A stretch of 64,000 nucleotides of DNA from Beaufortia kweichowensis (lineage: Eukaryota > Chordata > Actinopteri > Cypriniformes > Gastromyzontidae): the NCBI GenBank assembly GCA_019155185.1, contig CM032804.1:15161822-15225821 (forward strand). Direction: 5' to 3'. The stretch's first letter is position 1. Every line of letters begins with the position of its first letter. The translations under genes were made by a program, and so were the position numbers. The notes beneath the pieces were generated by a model that saw nothing but the letters and a program-made list of their open reading frames with translations, was not told the origin of the DNA and made no database searches. Below, piece by piece: positions 12,911 through 32,589 of this stretch.

Positions 12911-14999
12911 ATTGACTTGCAAACTTCAATCCACTTATCCAAACATGTGCTAGACGCCATAGCAAATGCATTTCGTTTTATATCCAAGAGTACAGAATCA
13001 GCTGCACATGTATGTCGTCTGTACTAGATGTAAAACTGTTTAATCTAGTGTGTTCTCCTGCACACCAACGTAAGTCTCACAAATCATATTTATAATAAAA
13101 ATTATTTAGTAATACTTTATTAATTAATAAAAAAAACGAATATTTAAATGTTTTAATCCACATTTAAATATGTGCTAGCTGACTCCTGTGGATTATTATT
13201 TACATGGTTATTTTTGGTAAAAGCAATAAAACACAGATAACATATTCAGAAAAATTATTTGTTTATTATAAAAAAGTAAAGGGGAACATAAAAGAAAAGC
13301 TGCAAAAACAATATTACCTCATAAAATATGGAGAACAAATACACATAATACACTCTATAATGGATTTGTTTGTCTGAATTAGGTTAGGAACCTTATAAGA
13401 AGATAAAACTGTACAATAATCTTTGTGCTGGCTTATGTAAGCCCCCTGTAAGCCTTTGGAAGACATTTTCCTCAGATTTTTAGATCCTTTGCACATATTC
13501 TGCAGTTATACTATTGGGGATTTCCTTTGCTGGAAATATTTGATCTTCTATTGGGATAAATGGATAACTTTTGTCTTGTGTATTATTACTGTCCTGTCTA
13601 AACCCTAAAGCTAATCTCATCTCTAATTCAACGTTATTGCACTTTTTACTGTCTACACTCGTGTCTTGTTCTCATAGTTGTCATACATTTCTCTTTTACT
13701 TTGCCACAATGAACACAGTTAAGTTGTTCATAAAGTACATAAATGACATGAAGTACATGCAATTTTATTATGTGTTGATATAGAGGAAAAGAATGCAGAG
13801 GGAATTAAATGCATAAATATGACAATATATGCTAAAATATTACCAAAGGACTAGAAAGTATTTCTTTTTCTCTACATTGGCCAGCTGTACCTTGCAGATG
13901 GGCAGAGCTCATTATCTCTAAATCTGAGCAGAGAATGCTCAGAGAGGACTCTGACCTTCGGTTACAGTGTTGAGCTGAACCCTCGACCCGCTGCAGCTCT
14001 GACACGGGTCACATAATATTTGAATACCTGTGGGAATGTATGTGGCCACTGAAGGATCTGCAGGGGAGAATGAGAGAAAAGTAAAGGTGCGAGAGGTCAC
14101 ACAGCTCTTTTTGCGTGTGTTTGCGAGACATCTGTGGCTGAATTAAACCGTGGCAATTAAAACCATGGCAAAGTATGTCATTAGATGTCATTTTATGACT
14201 CTTTTCACCAAATTAAGAGAATATTTGTACATTTAGTGAGGGAATGAATTCATTTTGCGGTGTGGACTGTTACGCAACTAAGTGTGATGAAAATAAATAA
14301 GTCACGTTGACTTCTTATGCATCTAATGCCAAAATATTTTTCTTCTAAAGTGGTAAATAATAGCTTTGATTAAAAAAGGTTACGAGGAGATTACATTTTC
14401 ATACTGAATGTTGAATAAGGTAAAAACTCTCTCATTAGCTGAAGTCAGTATCATTTATGACTCTTTCCATTCTGTAATCCCTTTAGTTTTTCTCAGAAGA
14501 CTTGACCACAGAGATTTTATTATTGTGTTGTTTTATCACAGAAAGAATTATGCACTTTGTTTAACATGTTTTCTTCACCACTTTTTGTTTCAATTCTGTT
14601 ACTAATAATTCACAAACGCGTGATAAATAGTAGAGTGGCCAGGCACTATTAAGCTCAACAACAGTATTACAAAATCTGTAAAGTCCTTTTAAAGCCATAT
14701 GATGGTTTTATGTGAGGAACATACTGCATAATGAAAAATGCTAATAAATGATTTGCCAGTGTGGCAGAACATGACACATGTTTGTGTTAGCCGGCACCCA
14801 TCCAGAAAGCTTTTAATGAGATTACTGTTCAGATGATGTACATGTCGTGCTATGAAAACTTGACAAATTCAGGTGGTTGCCTTGATGTTTTGTCATCTCT
14901 TTTACGGTGTGTTGACTTTCTATCAAAGCCATCTGCATGTTGTATTTTCTGTTGTCGTTTAAGTGACTTAAACCTGAAATGAGTTAAGACATTTTAATA

Positions 15000-15510
15000 T
15001 CTCTGAGGGAACGTGATTAGACTATCCTCCTCTTCCCAAACGTGCAGTATGTGTGGTGACACGTGTGTCAGATTTGTATGTCATTGAAGCATCTCAGCAG
15101 GCCGACGTTTAACTCCAAGGTGACCTCTCTTTGTTTACCTGCGTGTACGGGGACTCGTACGGCCTTTCTAAGTGACACGTATTGCCACGGCTCTCCCGCG
15201 GCTCCGCAAACAACAAATACGCAGACTGTCTGCTGCTTTTATTGGCAATGAGATTTATATCAAGATAATTGATCTGCCTGTTCTCTCAGCGGAAAAAGCA
15301 CATTAATATGGCACAAGCACTGAGCGATCCACCCACAGCCCCTGGAGCACAATGAGCTGTCACATGTCAAACCGCCACGGCATCTTCCCAGACTGGAGGC
15401 TGTGCGAGGGTCACGGTGACCGTGGCAACCGTCCTGCCAATCACAGTTCAGTAAGAGGTAGCAATGTAGCCGGAGAAGTGCTCTGGGCGCTTTTTAGCCA
15501 CGGCGCAAGG
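15000..15510. promoter_or_regulatory. candidate intronic regulatory island, GC-richer
   Basis: About 500 bp of GC-richer, CpG-containing unique sequence (for example ccacggctctcccgcggctc, and cacggtgaccgtggcaaccg with inverted CACGGT/ACCGTG) inside AT-rich intron. There is no coding signal. Confidence 0.35.
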
Positions 15511-15900
15511 TGACTGAGAAATATTATTTCAGCCTTTCAACAACCGTCGTGTGCTTTTCTGTTATGGGGTATATTTTCAATATATTACCATATACATTTG
15601 TGTGTATTAGTGTATCATACAGTAAATTATCTGGTGTAGGTACTGTGAGTTCAAATTCTGCATGTCATTCCTCAATCTTCTTTAGTCATTCTCTGTGTTA
15701 TCTTGTCAATCTTATCTTATCAATAACAACAAAAATACAATCATTTTATATTTTTGTTTTTCAACAGGTAATTCTCTGTGTGCAAACAGTTGCATGCAAT
15801 GTAGACAGACAAAACAATTAAACATCATTTATTTTTATTATTTTTAACTGTTTATGCAGTTTAACAAGGCAATAAACCATTCAGAGTAAATCACCGTACC

Positions 15901-15916
15901 ACACGCCCTCTTGTGG
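15901..15916 (-). promoter_or_regulatory. CTCF-like motif, minus orientation
   Basis: The reverse complement reads CCACAAGAGGGCGTG, one mismatch from the 14-base CTCF core CCASYAGRKGGCRS. It lies in the fam20c intron. Confidence 0.4.
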
Positions 15917-16384
15917 ATTATTGCATTACTGTATGTGTATTTATTTCTATATTGTTTATATTTAAAAGCAGTATTCTATCAGTAAACAGCCATGTGATTC
16001 AAGAGACACTTCAGTCGCTTTTGAGTGACTCAGTGATTCGGAGAGGTCGTCTGAATCAGCACTGTATTTTAAGCTTCGTCTGGCAAATAAAAATCCATTA
16101 TTCCCGTTTTCATCCAGGAAATTGAGTGAATCATAATGGTGGAGAGCAGAGAGCTTTGCTTCGTCCCTCAAATAAAAAAAATATATGAAGTCTATTCCAT
16201 TAGTGTTTTTGACAGTGGAGACGTAGAAAATACAAACAGCACTTAGAGCTAATGGCTGGATGAAAATGACAATTTTGGGGTCTACAAATTTAATATAATA
16301 AGTCATAATGTTAGGTCTGACGAGAGCAGGACTTCCTGTGTGAGACTTCCTGTTTTTCCTCTAGATGGACATGAGATTAAATGG

Positions 16385-16595
16385 ATACTTAAAGTGTCTG
16401 TATTTTGATAAGAAAAGAACTATTTTTAGTTCCCCAAATAACCATTTTGTCAAAGGAGCTATTTCTTACCTTTTTTATAGTCTAACAAACACTTTTCCAC
16501 TGCAAAGAACCTTGAAGCCGAACGGTTTTGTGAACGTTAAGGCTCTTAACAGCCAAAATTGTTCTTCTGTGGTGTAGCACCATTATTTTGAAGAG
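16385..16595. repeat. second GGTTCTT/AAGAACC-type dispersed repeat
   Basis: Contains aaagaactatttttagttcc, ctgcaaagaaccttgaag and ttgttcttctgtggtgtagc, resembling the copy at 7700-7895 and the cyprinid family that ends in 'ggttcttctatggcatcgtgaa'-like sequence. Moderately diverged. Confidence 0.5.
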
Positions 16596-17321
16596 ATAAT
16601 TGTAATTGTTTCATAAAGGATCTCAAGAATGTCTCAAACAATGAGACATCGCCAAGCTTCCGAAATAACCTCGAATACTTTTCATCGCTCGTGACCAAAT
16701 TGTCTGAGCTATGCTACCCACGTAAATTCTCAGCAGTGTTGATGGAGATTGTCAGTTATGAGCAATAACATTAAAGCAATAACATTCTCCTCTGGGATTG
16801 CTATAGTCACCTCTGTTGTGCCGTAGGCAATGATCATTCTTGTATAGTTTGCTCTGGCTTACTGTTTCATGGGATCATTGTACAATTATTCCAGAAAAGA
16901 TGGAAGAACCACGTAAGAGATATCCATGAGTGATACCGCTGCAGTTAACAGTTAAGATCTTGTGGTTTATTGTATGTCTGTCTGGATTCCAGTGATTTCT
17001 GTCTGTGCCTGTCTGTCTAAATCTTGTAATATGTCTGTGTGAATAAATAGAGAACATGCACCTGCAAGTTGTTTCCTGTCAAAATCTGTCTTTGCGCACA
17101 CACACACACCTCTTATTTAACTGATCCACAAACGCTGTCTGTGTTTCTGTCTGCTCGCATCTGGATGTGTGCCTGCGAGTACAGCCAGCCGTCAGATGTA
17201 GTCCTGTACTCAGCTAGTGTATATAGCACCCGGTGGTGTCGAAGCGTGTAATGTGATCGTCTGCAATTTGATTTGACTGCAAAAATGTGCTCAAATTAAA
17301 GAAGCCAGTCCTTCACTGATG

Positions 17322-17520
17322 CTTTCTGTAGTTCAGTTGGTGTCGGCAGCACAAAGGCCATGGGTTCAATTCACAAGCAAAGCACAATACTCACCCTCAT
17401 GCCATCTGGGATATTGTTTAATATAACTCTGATTGTGTTTGACTGAAGAAAGAATGCTAAATACACCTGGGATGGTATGTGGGTAAGTAAATTATAAGAG
17501 GAATTTTAATTTTAGGTGAA
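17322..17520 (+). repeat. tRNA-headed SINE fragment and adjoining MITE-like end
   Basis: An A-box-like gtagttcagttggtgtcgg and a B-box-like gggttcaattc sit about 35 bp apart, as in tRNA-derived fish SINEs. Then comes caccctcatgccatctggg and an end resembling a cyprinid dispersed element (ggtaagtaaattataag...tttaggtgaatg). Confidence 0.6.
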
Positions 17521-17536
17521 TGAATACTTTGAAGTG

Positions 17537-17592
17537 CTTCTGTTGCTTAACTGGTAAAGCATTGTGTTGGCAACAATAAAAAGGCGATAACA
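17537..17592 (+). repeat. second SINE head fragment
   Basis: Reads tgttgcttaactggtaaagc followed by attgtgttggcaacaataaaa. This is a tRNA-like SINE start with A-box-like sequence but no clear B box, so it is truncated. Confidence 0.45.
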
Positions 17593-17893
17593 GTTTTATT
17601 TTTTTTATTTAATTGGATAAGCCTGTGAGTTTCTGATCATCACAAAATGTATCATGCAAAACACAGGCATCATGTGATAATAATGCAGCATATGTTAGAA
17701 ATGATGTTGTTGCGTATTTTATACAATTTCATGTATTGTTTTTAAAAATAACATATGCTGTGCAGTATGTAGTAAATCAAATCCTAGTTTACCATTCTCA
17801 ATGTAGCTCATCTCTCAAACTGCCACTGACACCTGCAGCATCTCACAATCTAACAAGCATCCTTATCTAACATCCATTCTGTTTCTCTTGTAG

Positions 17894-24753
<6,860 letters not shown>

Positions 24754-24947
24754 TGAGGCCTGAACGTCCGTCCTTGATAGTCGAACCCCCACCATGAGCC
24801 TCCAGCACTACTGAGGCTTGTGTCACTCTGAATTCAGTGAATTCCAAGACTAGCCGCCAATGCCTCTGTGGAGCCTCCCTTCCTGTGTGTAGATGTATTA
24901 TACGGACGTACGGAGACACGGCAATGATTTCGGGGGAATGCTGGGAA

Positions 24948-24953
24948 AATAAA
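24948..24953 (+). terminator. fam20c: proximal AATAAA polyadenylation signal of fam20c
   Basis: Perfect AATAAA in 'gggaaaataaagctgg', 195 bp beyond the stop codon, followed by a T-rich run (ggttttttttcattcttg). The placement fits a short-UTR isoform. Confidence 0.5.
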
Positions 24954-26822
24954 GCTGGTTTTTTTCATTCTTGTTTTCTGATGGCCGAAGCTCATTCTCA
25001 GAGCTGCAGAATGTACTTTTTTTGTTGCATCCTGGTTTGTTTGACAATAATTTATTGCATTTATGTATTTATCTCCCAAGAGTCAAAGTGCGTACAGAGG
25101 ACATCATCTGTGTAGAGGGACCAAAGCTGGATCAGATATCAATAATCTGTATATTTGCAGTTGAGATTCTTAGAAAAGCACACAATATTATTTACTGCGC
25201 CCTGTTAGGGCACGTGCAAGATTTAACAGTAGTACAGAAGTGTAGTACTCCAGTGCGAGGACACTTTAACATGTCATCGCTGTACGTTCACAATGTAACG
25301 TCATTTACCACCATCCAAACTAACTACATGAAAAAGCCATCGTCTAAAATGCATATTGTGCAATCAAGCCGTTGTGTTGGATTTTGCACTTTTGTTGTTT
25401 CATTTGGGGTAATTCAAAGGTGAAGTGCACGCTTCATTTGAGGTTATTCACTGAGGAAGCAGGTGTTTAATAAGGACTCTGTGGAGAATGCCAGAATGAA
25501 GCTGATTGGTCGCTCGGGCGTCTGGTGCCGGCAGTGTTTCCCATCTCAGGACTCATGCTGAATACATCTGGTCTCTTAATGAGAACCTTAAGGACAGTCT
25601 GAAGGTACGCTGATGGGGTTCGTAACGTTATTCATACTTCACGCTGCACTTGTCTTCTGTCTCATCTGTGATTTCACTGCTTGATTATGGAGTAGAGTAC
25701 AGGCTTGAGGGAATCTTGATGTAACATCAAGCTCTTTCATGTTAAAGCTGTAGTTATTGTCCCAACTAGCTGTAAGACGGGAAATATCAATGGTCACATT
25801 GGTTTCTTTGTTTTTCATCATTCTGGGTAGCAATTTGTTGAGTATTGGCTCCCACACGTGTTTTATTTTGCGTTTCATTTACCGTCAGATGTGGGATATT
25901 CCTACTTGATGTCTCTGATTTGCAAACATAAAGGTTTTAGCTTTGCGGGTGTTTTATTGTTAACAAAATCAGATCGGTAAGGATGAATAATGCTACAGAG
26001 AGATAAATAGCTATCAGTCAAATTGTCTTACTGGCTAGGACGATGTGTAATAATGACCAGTCATTTTTATTATGGCATCATTTACACTTTTCTACAGTGT
26101 TGCTTTATTTTTAATACTAATGACATATACAAATGTTACATTACACCATATAAAACATGCTTTCAGCTCACATTTATTTTGTATCATGTATGGCCAAAAG
26201 GCAAAGGAGTGCCTTTTAACTAACAATAGCGGCATTGACTGCCCATCCGGCATCATTCACACACTCATATTCATATATTGTGTTTTCCAAGAAATGTAAG
26301 CTGATCTTTGTCCAAAATGAAACTGTTATAAGTTAAGATTTTACTTTGCTATTTATTCTGAATAATTATACTTGTTAGGAAATGTTGTGGGTTTTCTTTT
26401 TCATATTTTTTTATTTGAGATTTGTTTAGCTTTAAATGAAGTCCCTGTTGCTTTCAGACATGTGTAGATGATCAGACAGTCTGACTGCTCTGTGTAAAGT
26501 ATGACAATACTGATATATCTTTCCGAGGGGCCACACGTGTGTTCTGTGTTTAACCCTCAGTGCCTGTGCAATGCTTGAGAAACTTGAATGTTTTGGGATT
26601 ATTCACAAACTGACCTTTTAGCAGCCCATGGCCTGGACTCAAGGGATTATGGGATCCGCAAGGCTATTAGCCAAACAGACTCAAAAGCCCATGCTGTCAG
26701 TGTGTCTGTGTAAATATCTATAAATACCAAGAAGTTGTTTTGGAGCAAAAATTATTTTTCTTTTTTTTTTCTCTTAGGCATTGTTACTGTGAAGACCTGT
26801 TTGCAAAATGATAAAAGTGTGC

Positions 26823-26828
26823 AATAAA
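26823..26828 (+). terminator. distal AATAAA polyadenylation signal, possibly fam20c
   Basis: AATAAA in 'gtgcaataaatgaagc', followed within 20 bp by 'gttgttgaacttcttc', a plausible GU/U-rich downstream element. It would end a long fam20c 3' UTR. It could also be a chance match in AT-rich DNA. Confidence 0.35.
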
Positions 26829-27509
26829 TGAAGCTACGTTGTTGAACTTCTTCTAAAAATGATAATGCGAATTCTGAATGATCATAAAGACATACGACAA
26901 ATTATAATTGCTGTATACAACAAATTATAATAACTCTCTAATTGATAAGGCCATTAAGAAATTAAAGCATGTGTTATTTGAGCTGTAAAGTGTAACAAAT
27001 CATTATTTTAAGTGGTGATTATAAGCATTGTATCTTAAAATGAAATGTATAAATTAGCAGATATATGTTATTTATACAGACACACAGTTCAAGCTTTGAG
27101 ACATAATAGCACTCTAATCCTTAAAGCCTTTATCTGAGCTGTACATTAAGTACATGCTAAAAGTTACAGGGCATGCAGGAATGTCAATGTGACCTTAAAA
27201 AGAGTAAAAAAAACCTCCTGTTGGTGACAGAGATGAGTTGATGTCTATCAGAATGTTTGCAAAAGACTTATATTTTCCCATCATTTACTTGGGTAAAATC
27301 AAAGTGGGGATGGCACCATGTTTGCAAGACAACAGTCCCATCTACTTGAATGGGGGATGGCAGATATTTCTACAATGTAATGCTAAAATCACAATTAAAT
27401 AACATAATTACCAACCAACAATTAAACTTGACATTAACTGTGCCATAACTTTTGTTTCTTAACTTCAAATTGCCAATTAAAGCACATTTTTCGATGTCGT
27501 TTCAGCTAC

Positions 27510-27521
27510 TGCGCATGCGCA
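27510..27521. promoter_or_regulatory. NRF1-type palindrome TGCGCATGCGCA
   Basis: A perfect 12-bp palindrome fitting the NRF1 consensus YGCGCAYGCGCR. It sits alone in AT-rich spacer about 0.7 kb past the distal fam20c polyadenylation signal. No CpG island or TATA box is nearby. Confidence 0.45.
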
Positions 27522-29739
27522 CAGGTTGCAATCCACCCCGTTCATAGTAACGGCAGTGGTGCATCTTGTTAGTATGAAGTATCTTTGGTAAAATAGCCTC
27601 TTAAAACGTGTAAAAAGCACCTGTACTGTACATGCAATATATTTCATCACCACTGGATGGTGTTAACTCCCAAAGCATTGTCCCTGAAACCCATCCTACC
27701 ATACCATTGTTTAATGCAAAATGATAAAATATAAAACAAATAATGAATAATACCAATGTATGTAGTAAATTATTATTTTATAGGGAATAGAATAGAATGT
27801 GGGTGTGAAAATGAATTGTGTAACCATGTGGAAGAATTGTTGTGAGAGTGTTTCATGTAAGGAGTGCAGTAGGAGGTGTTTCATGACCCTTCTAAACCTG
27901 CTCCCCACCTAACGGATTAGACGGTAAGATGACGGAACTGCTGTCTCCAGGCAACAGCTTGTTGCTCACCGTCAAGCAATATCTCACATGTAAACAAAAC
28001 TGAGATGCTGGTGGCGTATTCATCTCCTATTGCTAAACAGCGGGTTGCATTTCAAAGGGGAATTGTGAAATTACAAGACTTTTTAAGCAATACCTCACAG
28101 TCGACAGAAATCTGAAATTTCACTCATGGACACACAAAGAGACTCGCATTAGATCTGGCGGTGCTTTGATTTAGCTGTTTAAGATTGAAATATCTCCATC
28201 TACATGTCATTCATAAAGGTCATTACCAATCTCTGAGCCCTTCTCCGCCTAATTACATTTTCCAATATGAAATCTTGATTACTTTCCAGAGCAGTGAATT
28301 TTCCTGTCTAGTACAGATTAACTTTCACGTGGAAAGTTATTTATAAACCGCAAAAGAGTGTAGTGAAGCGAAACTCTAATATTACATAAATTTGAAAAAC
28401 AAACAAGGCATTTAATTTTCAGGGATTTCGTGGATGGGGTCTGATTTGGAGCGTGCGTGCTGTGACAATGATAAATTATACAAATCATGTAAACTGTTCA
28501 TGCATATTCATTAGACAGACAGGTGCTTTGATTGTGTGGTTTTTGATTAATATTACTTATGAGGCACATTTACATGTGTCAACAGCCTCAAGGCAGCAAG
28601 GCAGCTTGGTGGATGTTGAAGGTAGTGAAAAAATTAGCATTTTATGATTGTTTTTACATTCAGTGCTGAACAATACATTGTATAGAGTGCATACAAACTG
28701 TATAATTATACTTGATTGAAAGAAAGATTTTCTTCAAATAAATCAAATAATTAGGCTAATTTGAGACATGTGACATTGATGTCAGTACTGTAAAGCAAAC
28801 CAAAGGTTAACTCATTACTGATTGAAATTTACAGCACATGAATCACAGATTTCTCCCATGGTAATCTGAATTTAATTGTCTTGATTAAAAAACAATAAAG
28901 AATAATTAATTGGAATTCGAACCTTTAACTTTACAGATATCTGCTCACTTTTTTAATCACTACATGACACTTGCTTGTATATACCGTATCTGCTGCAGTA
29001 ATAGTTTCTATGGGTTGTTAATAAAGATAAAGATGTTCATCTAATCTAACAATTTCTTTGAGATTTATTTAAAATCTGCTTAATTTATAGATTTCAGTGA
29101 CGTACTAATGGAATATGTAATTAATTAGCCATAATCTGGTGTTTTTGTGAGGTGTAATTTTCAGGTAAATGTATTTAATTTAACCTGCTAGTGAGTCTGT
29201 CAGATTATTGTCATACTGTATGATGTACAGGACACTTAGGCCTACTGTTTCAGATACTTTAATATCCAACTCAGTAAGTAAAATAATATAAATAATAATT
29301 TGAGTTAATTTATGTAATCCTAGTAGACAATATACAGAGGTTAAGTAATTTTAGAAAACAATTGAAGTACTCAGAAGCATCTTACTAATCAGAATATACA
29401 GAATGTGACATCTTAACTGCACACATTAAGTATAAAATCAGCTGATAAATCTTTTGAACAACAGAGAACAGTGTAGTATATAAAATGTGTATAGTTTGTA
29501 TAGTTATGACAAAAACTTCATTTAATATTCCACAATATGAGCATTGTGATTACACTGTGAATAAACAGAGAGTAAAACTCTATTTGTTTAATCAATCCGA
29601 GCGTTTTAACATTTTATTAACAAATAAATAAACGTTCAAATAAATATAATTCAACTTTGTTTGATTCAATTCCTCCGTTAATTTTATATATAGGCTGGCA
29701 CAATATAATGGGCAAAATCTATCTAGGTTTCTATCACAT

Positions 29740-29753
29740 CCACTAGATGGCGC
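29740..29753 (+). promoter_or_regulatory. CTCF-like motif
   Basis: CCACTAGATGGCGC fits CCASYAGRKGGCRS at all 14 positions. It lies in the fam20c-rai1 spacer. Confidence 0.55.
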
Positions 29754-30106
29754 TAAAAAACAATAAATGACAAAAGTCAGTTGATCATGAGAACATAATT
29801 TAAAACATGAAAATATTTAACACATTTTTAATAAAACACTTAAGAAATATTTGCTTTCGTCGTTTGGAATTTTTCGCTATATGCATATACGACCAAAAAC
29901 ACCATCTTTAATGACTCCAATGGGTTGATAAATTTTATGATGTAAAATTATACTTTCGTTAGAGAAAACGATTAATATTTTGAGTTTATTGGGCAAAACT
30001 GAAAACAACCGAGATTAATTGCATCCCATATAAGAAAATTACATTAAATGGCATTTTAATATGATAACAATCACCATCGTATAAGAATAGTTGTATCATT
30101 ATGTCA

Positions 30107-30120
30107 CCTCTAGGTGGCAG
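30107..30120 (+). promoter_or_regulatory. second CTCF-like motif
   Basis: CCTCTAGGTGGCAG fits the CTCF core with one mismatch, in the same orientation and 367 bp from the first. The flank GCAC downstream also suits the motif. Confidence 0.5.
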
Positions 30121-30512
30121 CACTTGCTGTGAGATTTAGTTGAGCTGTGTGACAGTTCAGTAAACATGTATCTTCCTCACAGCTGTCGAATGTATAATAG
30201 TATTATCATTTATGTTCAGCATGCCAGAAAAGCCACATTAAAATGATGCAATGAATGATTACCCAGCCTTATGTTGCTGTAGTATATATAGATGAGAAAA
30301 ACCGGGCTTGTGGTTATCCATCTATAGCACTTGTGAGAGGTCAGCATTGACTTACATTTCCCAGTGCCTCGATACAACCAGTCCATCTTATTTTCATTCA
30401 CACCAGCGTCTATAACCTTTCCTATAGCTGGCTTCCATCCCTCCTGCCCACCAGTGATGTTCAAGACCACTGTCCTCTCGTCTCTATGGTAACAGTGAGA
30501 CACCCTTTCTCA

Positions 30513-30534
30513 CCACACACACACACACACACAC
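30513..30534. repeat. (CA)n microsatellite
   Basis: About 11 CA units. Confidence 0.9.
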
Positions 30535-31059
30535 ATCTTTCCATTGATCATAAGTCTCATGTGCTCATGAAAGCCACAGATCTCTCTCTGTCCTTACCCA
30601 GAGCTCATTACCATCATTCCTCCATTCAAAAAGAACAAGTACATTAAAAAGAAACATCGCTGTGTGCCGTCATTAGTGCTTTTCAAACACACATGAATAT
30701 GTGACAAATCTCCCCCTTAACATTAACAAATCATGTCTACCTGTCTGTCCGACTATTTCGAAATGTATCTTAAAATTTTTATTAGCGTTAGTCATTTAGA
30801 TGACTGTTATAATGTTTTAATGGATACTTTTACTTTTTACCTACATTGTATGGTAAAGATTACGTCACTGTTTACATGACTGTAAATTAGTACTTTAACT
30901 GGTTTTAACTAGCCCACATTTACTGTACAGCCTCACAAAATGCTTTAAACATTTCTACATTTTATGATCAATAGTGTATATCATTTTACATCAGAGAAGA
31001 TCTGGTATTTCGGAGTGTTTTATGACTGCTTATTGAACATCTGACAGACAAAATTTGCA

Positions 31060-31350
31060 TGTAAAGCGTCAGTCTGCTCTCTCGCCGTCAAGGTCACACC
31101 GTGGTGTGCGCCTGGAAAGAAATGAAACCCCAAATCAATTGCTGTACTCCGGTGGGCGCTGACGATAAGTTTCATGAGAGAAATACTGCCAGCCAGAATC
31201 CCAGCACAATGCAGCCATCAAGCTCTTTAATACGAGCTGCTTGTTTAATCTGGTTGCCGATTCGAATGAATTTGAAATAAAGCTTGTTACGCAGTGATAG
31301 AGATAACTGTGCTCTGACATCTGAGATTTGGTGGACACAGAGAGAGGTGA
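31060..31350. promoter_or_regulatory. candidate conserved non-coding island upstream of rai1
   Basis: Unique sequence of balanced composition: ggtcacaccgtggtgtgcgc contains an inverted CACACC/GGTGTG, followed by ctctttaatacgagctgc and cagtgatagagataactg. It lies 1.6 kb before the rai1 non-coding exon. Texture-based call. Confidence 0.3.
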
Positions 31351-31659
31351 ACATGCAATTACATGGAGAAAAGGGCTTTAGCGCGCTTTCACCTTATTTT
31401 TATTCATGCCACAATCAGTCACGCACACATTTTATCTTGTCGACGAGGACACACACAATCTCACTGTCATCGTCAGTGGCACGGCCCCCTTCACATCATA
31501 AAAACAGTCTTTCCAGCATCCCTCTTCTCGGTTTCTCTGCATTTCTAACTGATCTCTTTAAAGCTCCTGCTTCAAACACACACGTTTACAGGCTCTGCCC
31601 CAAAACCTAATGAGCTTTCAATGTAGCATTTCAATGCGTTGTTGGTAAAATTTTTGCCA

Positions 31660-31790
31660 GATTTTAAAGGAATAGTTTAACCAAATATGAAAACTATCAC
31701 ATAATTTATTCAACCTCATGCCATTCCGTTCTTCAGTTTTATCATGTCATTATATAGATCAAATATTGCCCATCAATCCATCAATAATAT
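31660..31790. repeat. dispersed element end ('AATAGTTTAACCAAA' type)
   Basis: Reads ttaaaggaatagtttaacca, then aatatgaaaactatcacat and aacctcatgccattccgttc. This is the start of the abundant cyprinid element also represented at 9080 and 17385. Confidence 0.55.
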
Positions 31791-31877
31791 AATTTAAAAA
31801 TAAACATCTTGTGAAGCCAAACTGTATATTTGTGTGGAAAAATGATTCATATTTAAAGCTTATTTAGGTATGTTCCA

Positions 31878-32096
31878 TATCCATGGAAACCAATCAATCT
31901 GGTGCAAAGTTTAAAGTGCATGTCTCTTGCTAAAACACAAATATTATAACTAGTCACAAGACACACAAGAACCAATGAGATTTAAAGTTATCAGCGTGCC
32001 GCCTCGTTGGTTGGTTTCCATGGATACGTGATGTACCCATCGATAGATAAGCAAAGTCAACTTTGCATGTGGATCAGTTGGTTTCCATGGATACGT
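31878..32096. repeat. three TTGGTTTCCATGGATA copies, one inverted
   Basis: The 16-mer occurs at 32011-32026 and 32078-32093 on the plus strand, and as TATCCATGGAAACCAA at 31878-31893. The core CCATGG is palindromic, so the copies can pair as a stem. The minus-strand 138-codon frame across this stretch reads the repeat and is not a recognisable protein. Confidence 0.6.
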
Positions 32097-32589
32097 GACA
32101 TGAGGTATTACCTTAAAAGGCAGCAGGGGGTCAAGTTTAGCTTGTAAAAGTCCAGTCAGCCTCTCCTGGTTAGTTGGCATAACTAAAGCATTTTGCTCAA
32201 AAAAATCATCCTTTTCTATTAAAAAAAGCTGTGTATTCTGCCAAACAATTTTCTGATAAGGTGGAAATATTTGTTTGCTGACATCACAGCTCACATTAAT
32301 CTTTAGTGAAGAGTTTGGGACTGCTATCACATAACTGTCTCCATCCAGTTGCATGTGCCTTGACATTGAGATGAATGAAAATGCTCTTCAGGTATTGCAT
32401 CTCTTTGGCTTACAGTAGAGGCACGATTCATCCACATTGTAAAATCTCCCCACCTCCTCTTTCTGCATTCTCTCTCCATTTCTTACTGAACTCATTCAAC
32501 CTTTCCCCCCCACACACACACCAAGTTCCTTCAACATCTGCTGTGACGAGAGATCGCTAACCTGTGAGACAGCCTTTGAAGCTGACATC

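Larger units (their letters stand above)
1..17893 (+). other. fam20c: large fam20c intron (5' end outside window)
   Basis: No exon of FAM20C (for example the ...FQNYGQALFKPMK exon) or of any other gene was found here on either strand. The open frames present are short, overlap other frames or lie in low-complexity DNA. The stretch holds repeats and several candidate regulatory islands, listed separately. The remaining stretches (about 1020-4590, 4830-6380, 6800-7700, 10100-12100, 13000-15000) look like ordinary AT-rich intron. Confidence 0.7.
24754..26850 (+). other. fam20c: probable fam20c 3' UTR and downstream flank
   Basis: No coding potential continues after TAG. A first AATAAA lies 195 bp after the stop. 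A second, followed by a TG/TTG-rich stretch, lies near 26823, which would give a 3' UTR of about 2.1 kb. Which is used cannot be settled from sequence alone. Confidence 0.45.
26851..32589. other. intergenic spacer between fam20c and rai1
   Basis: AT-rich DNA without a supportable gene on either strand. It holds an NRF1-like palindrome, two CTCF-like motifs, a CA microsatellite, one dispersed MITE-like end, repeated TTGGTTTCCATGGATA motifs and a possible conserved island at 31060-31350. The stretch from 28400 to 29600 shows nothing specific. Confidence 0.7.

Noticed and set aside
31950..32366. 138-codon minus-strand frame
   Set aside because: It reads through the repeated TTGGTTTCCATGGATA words; no known protein.
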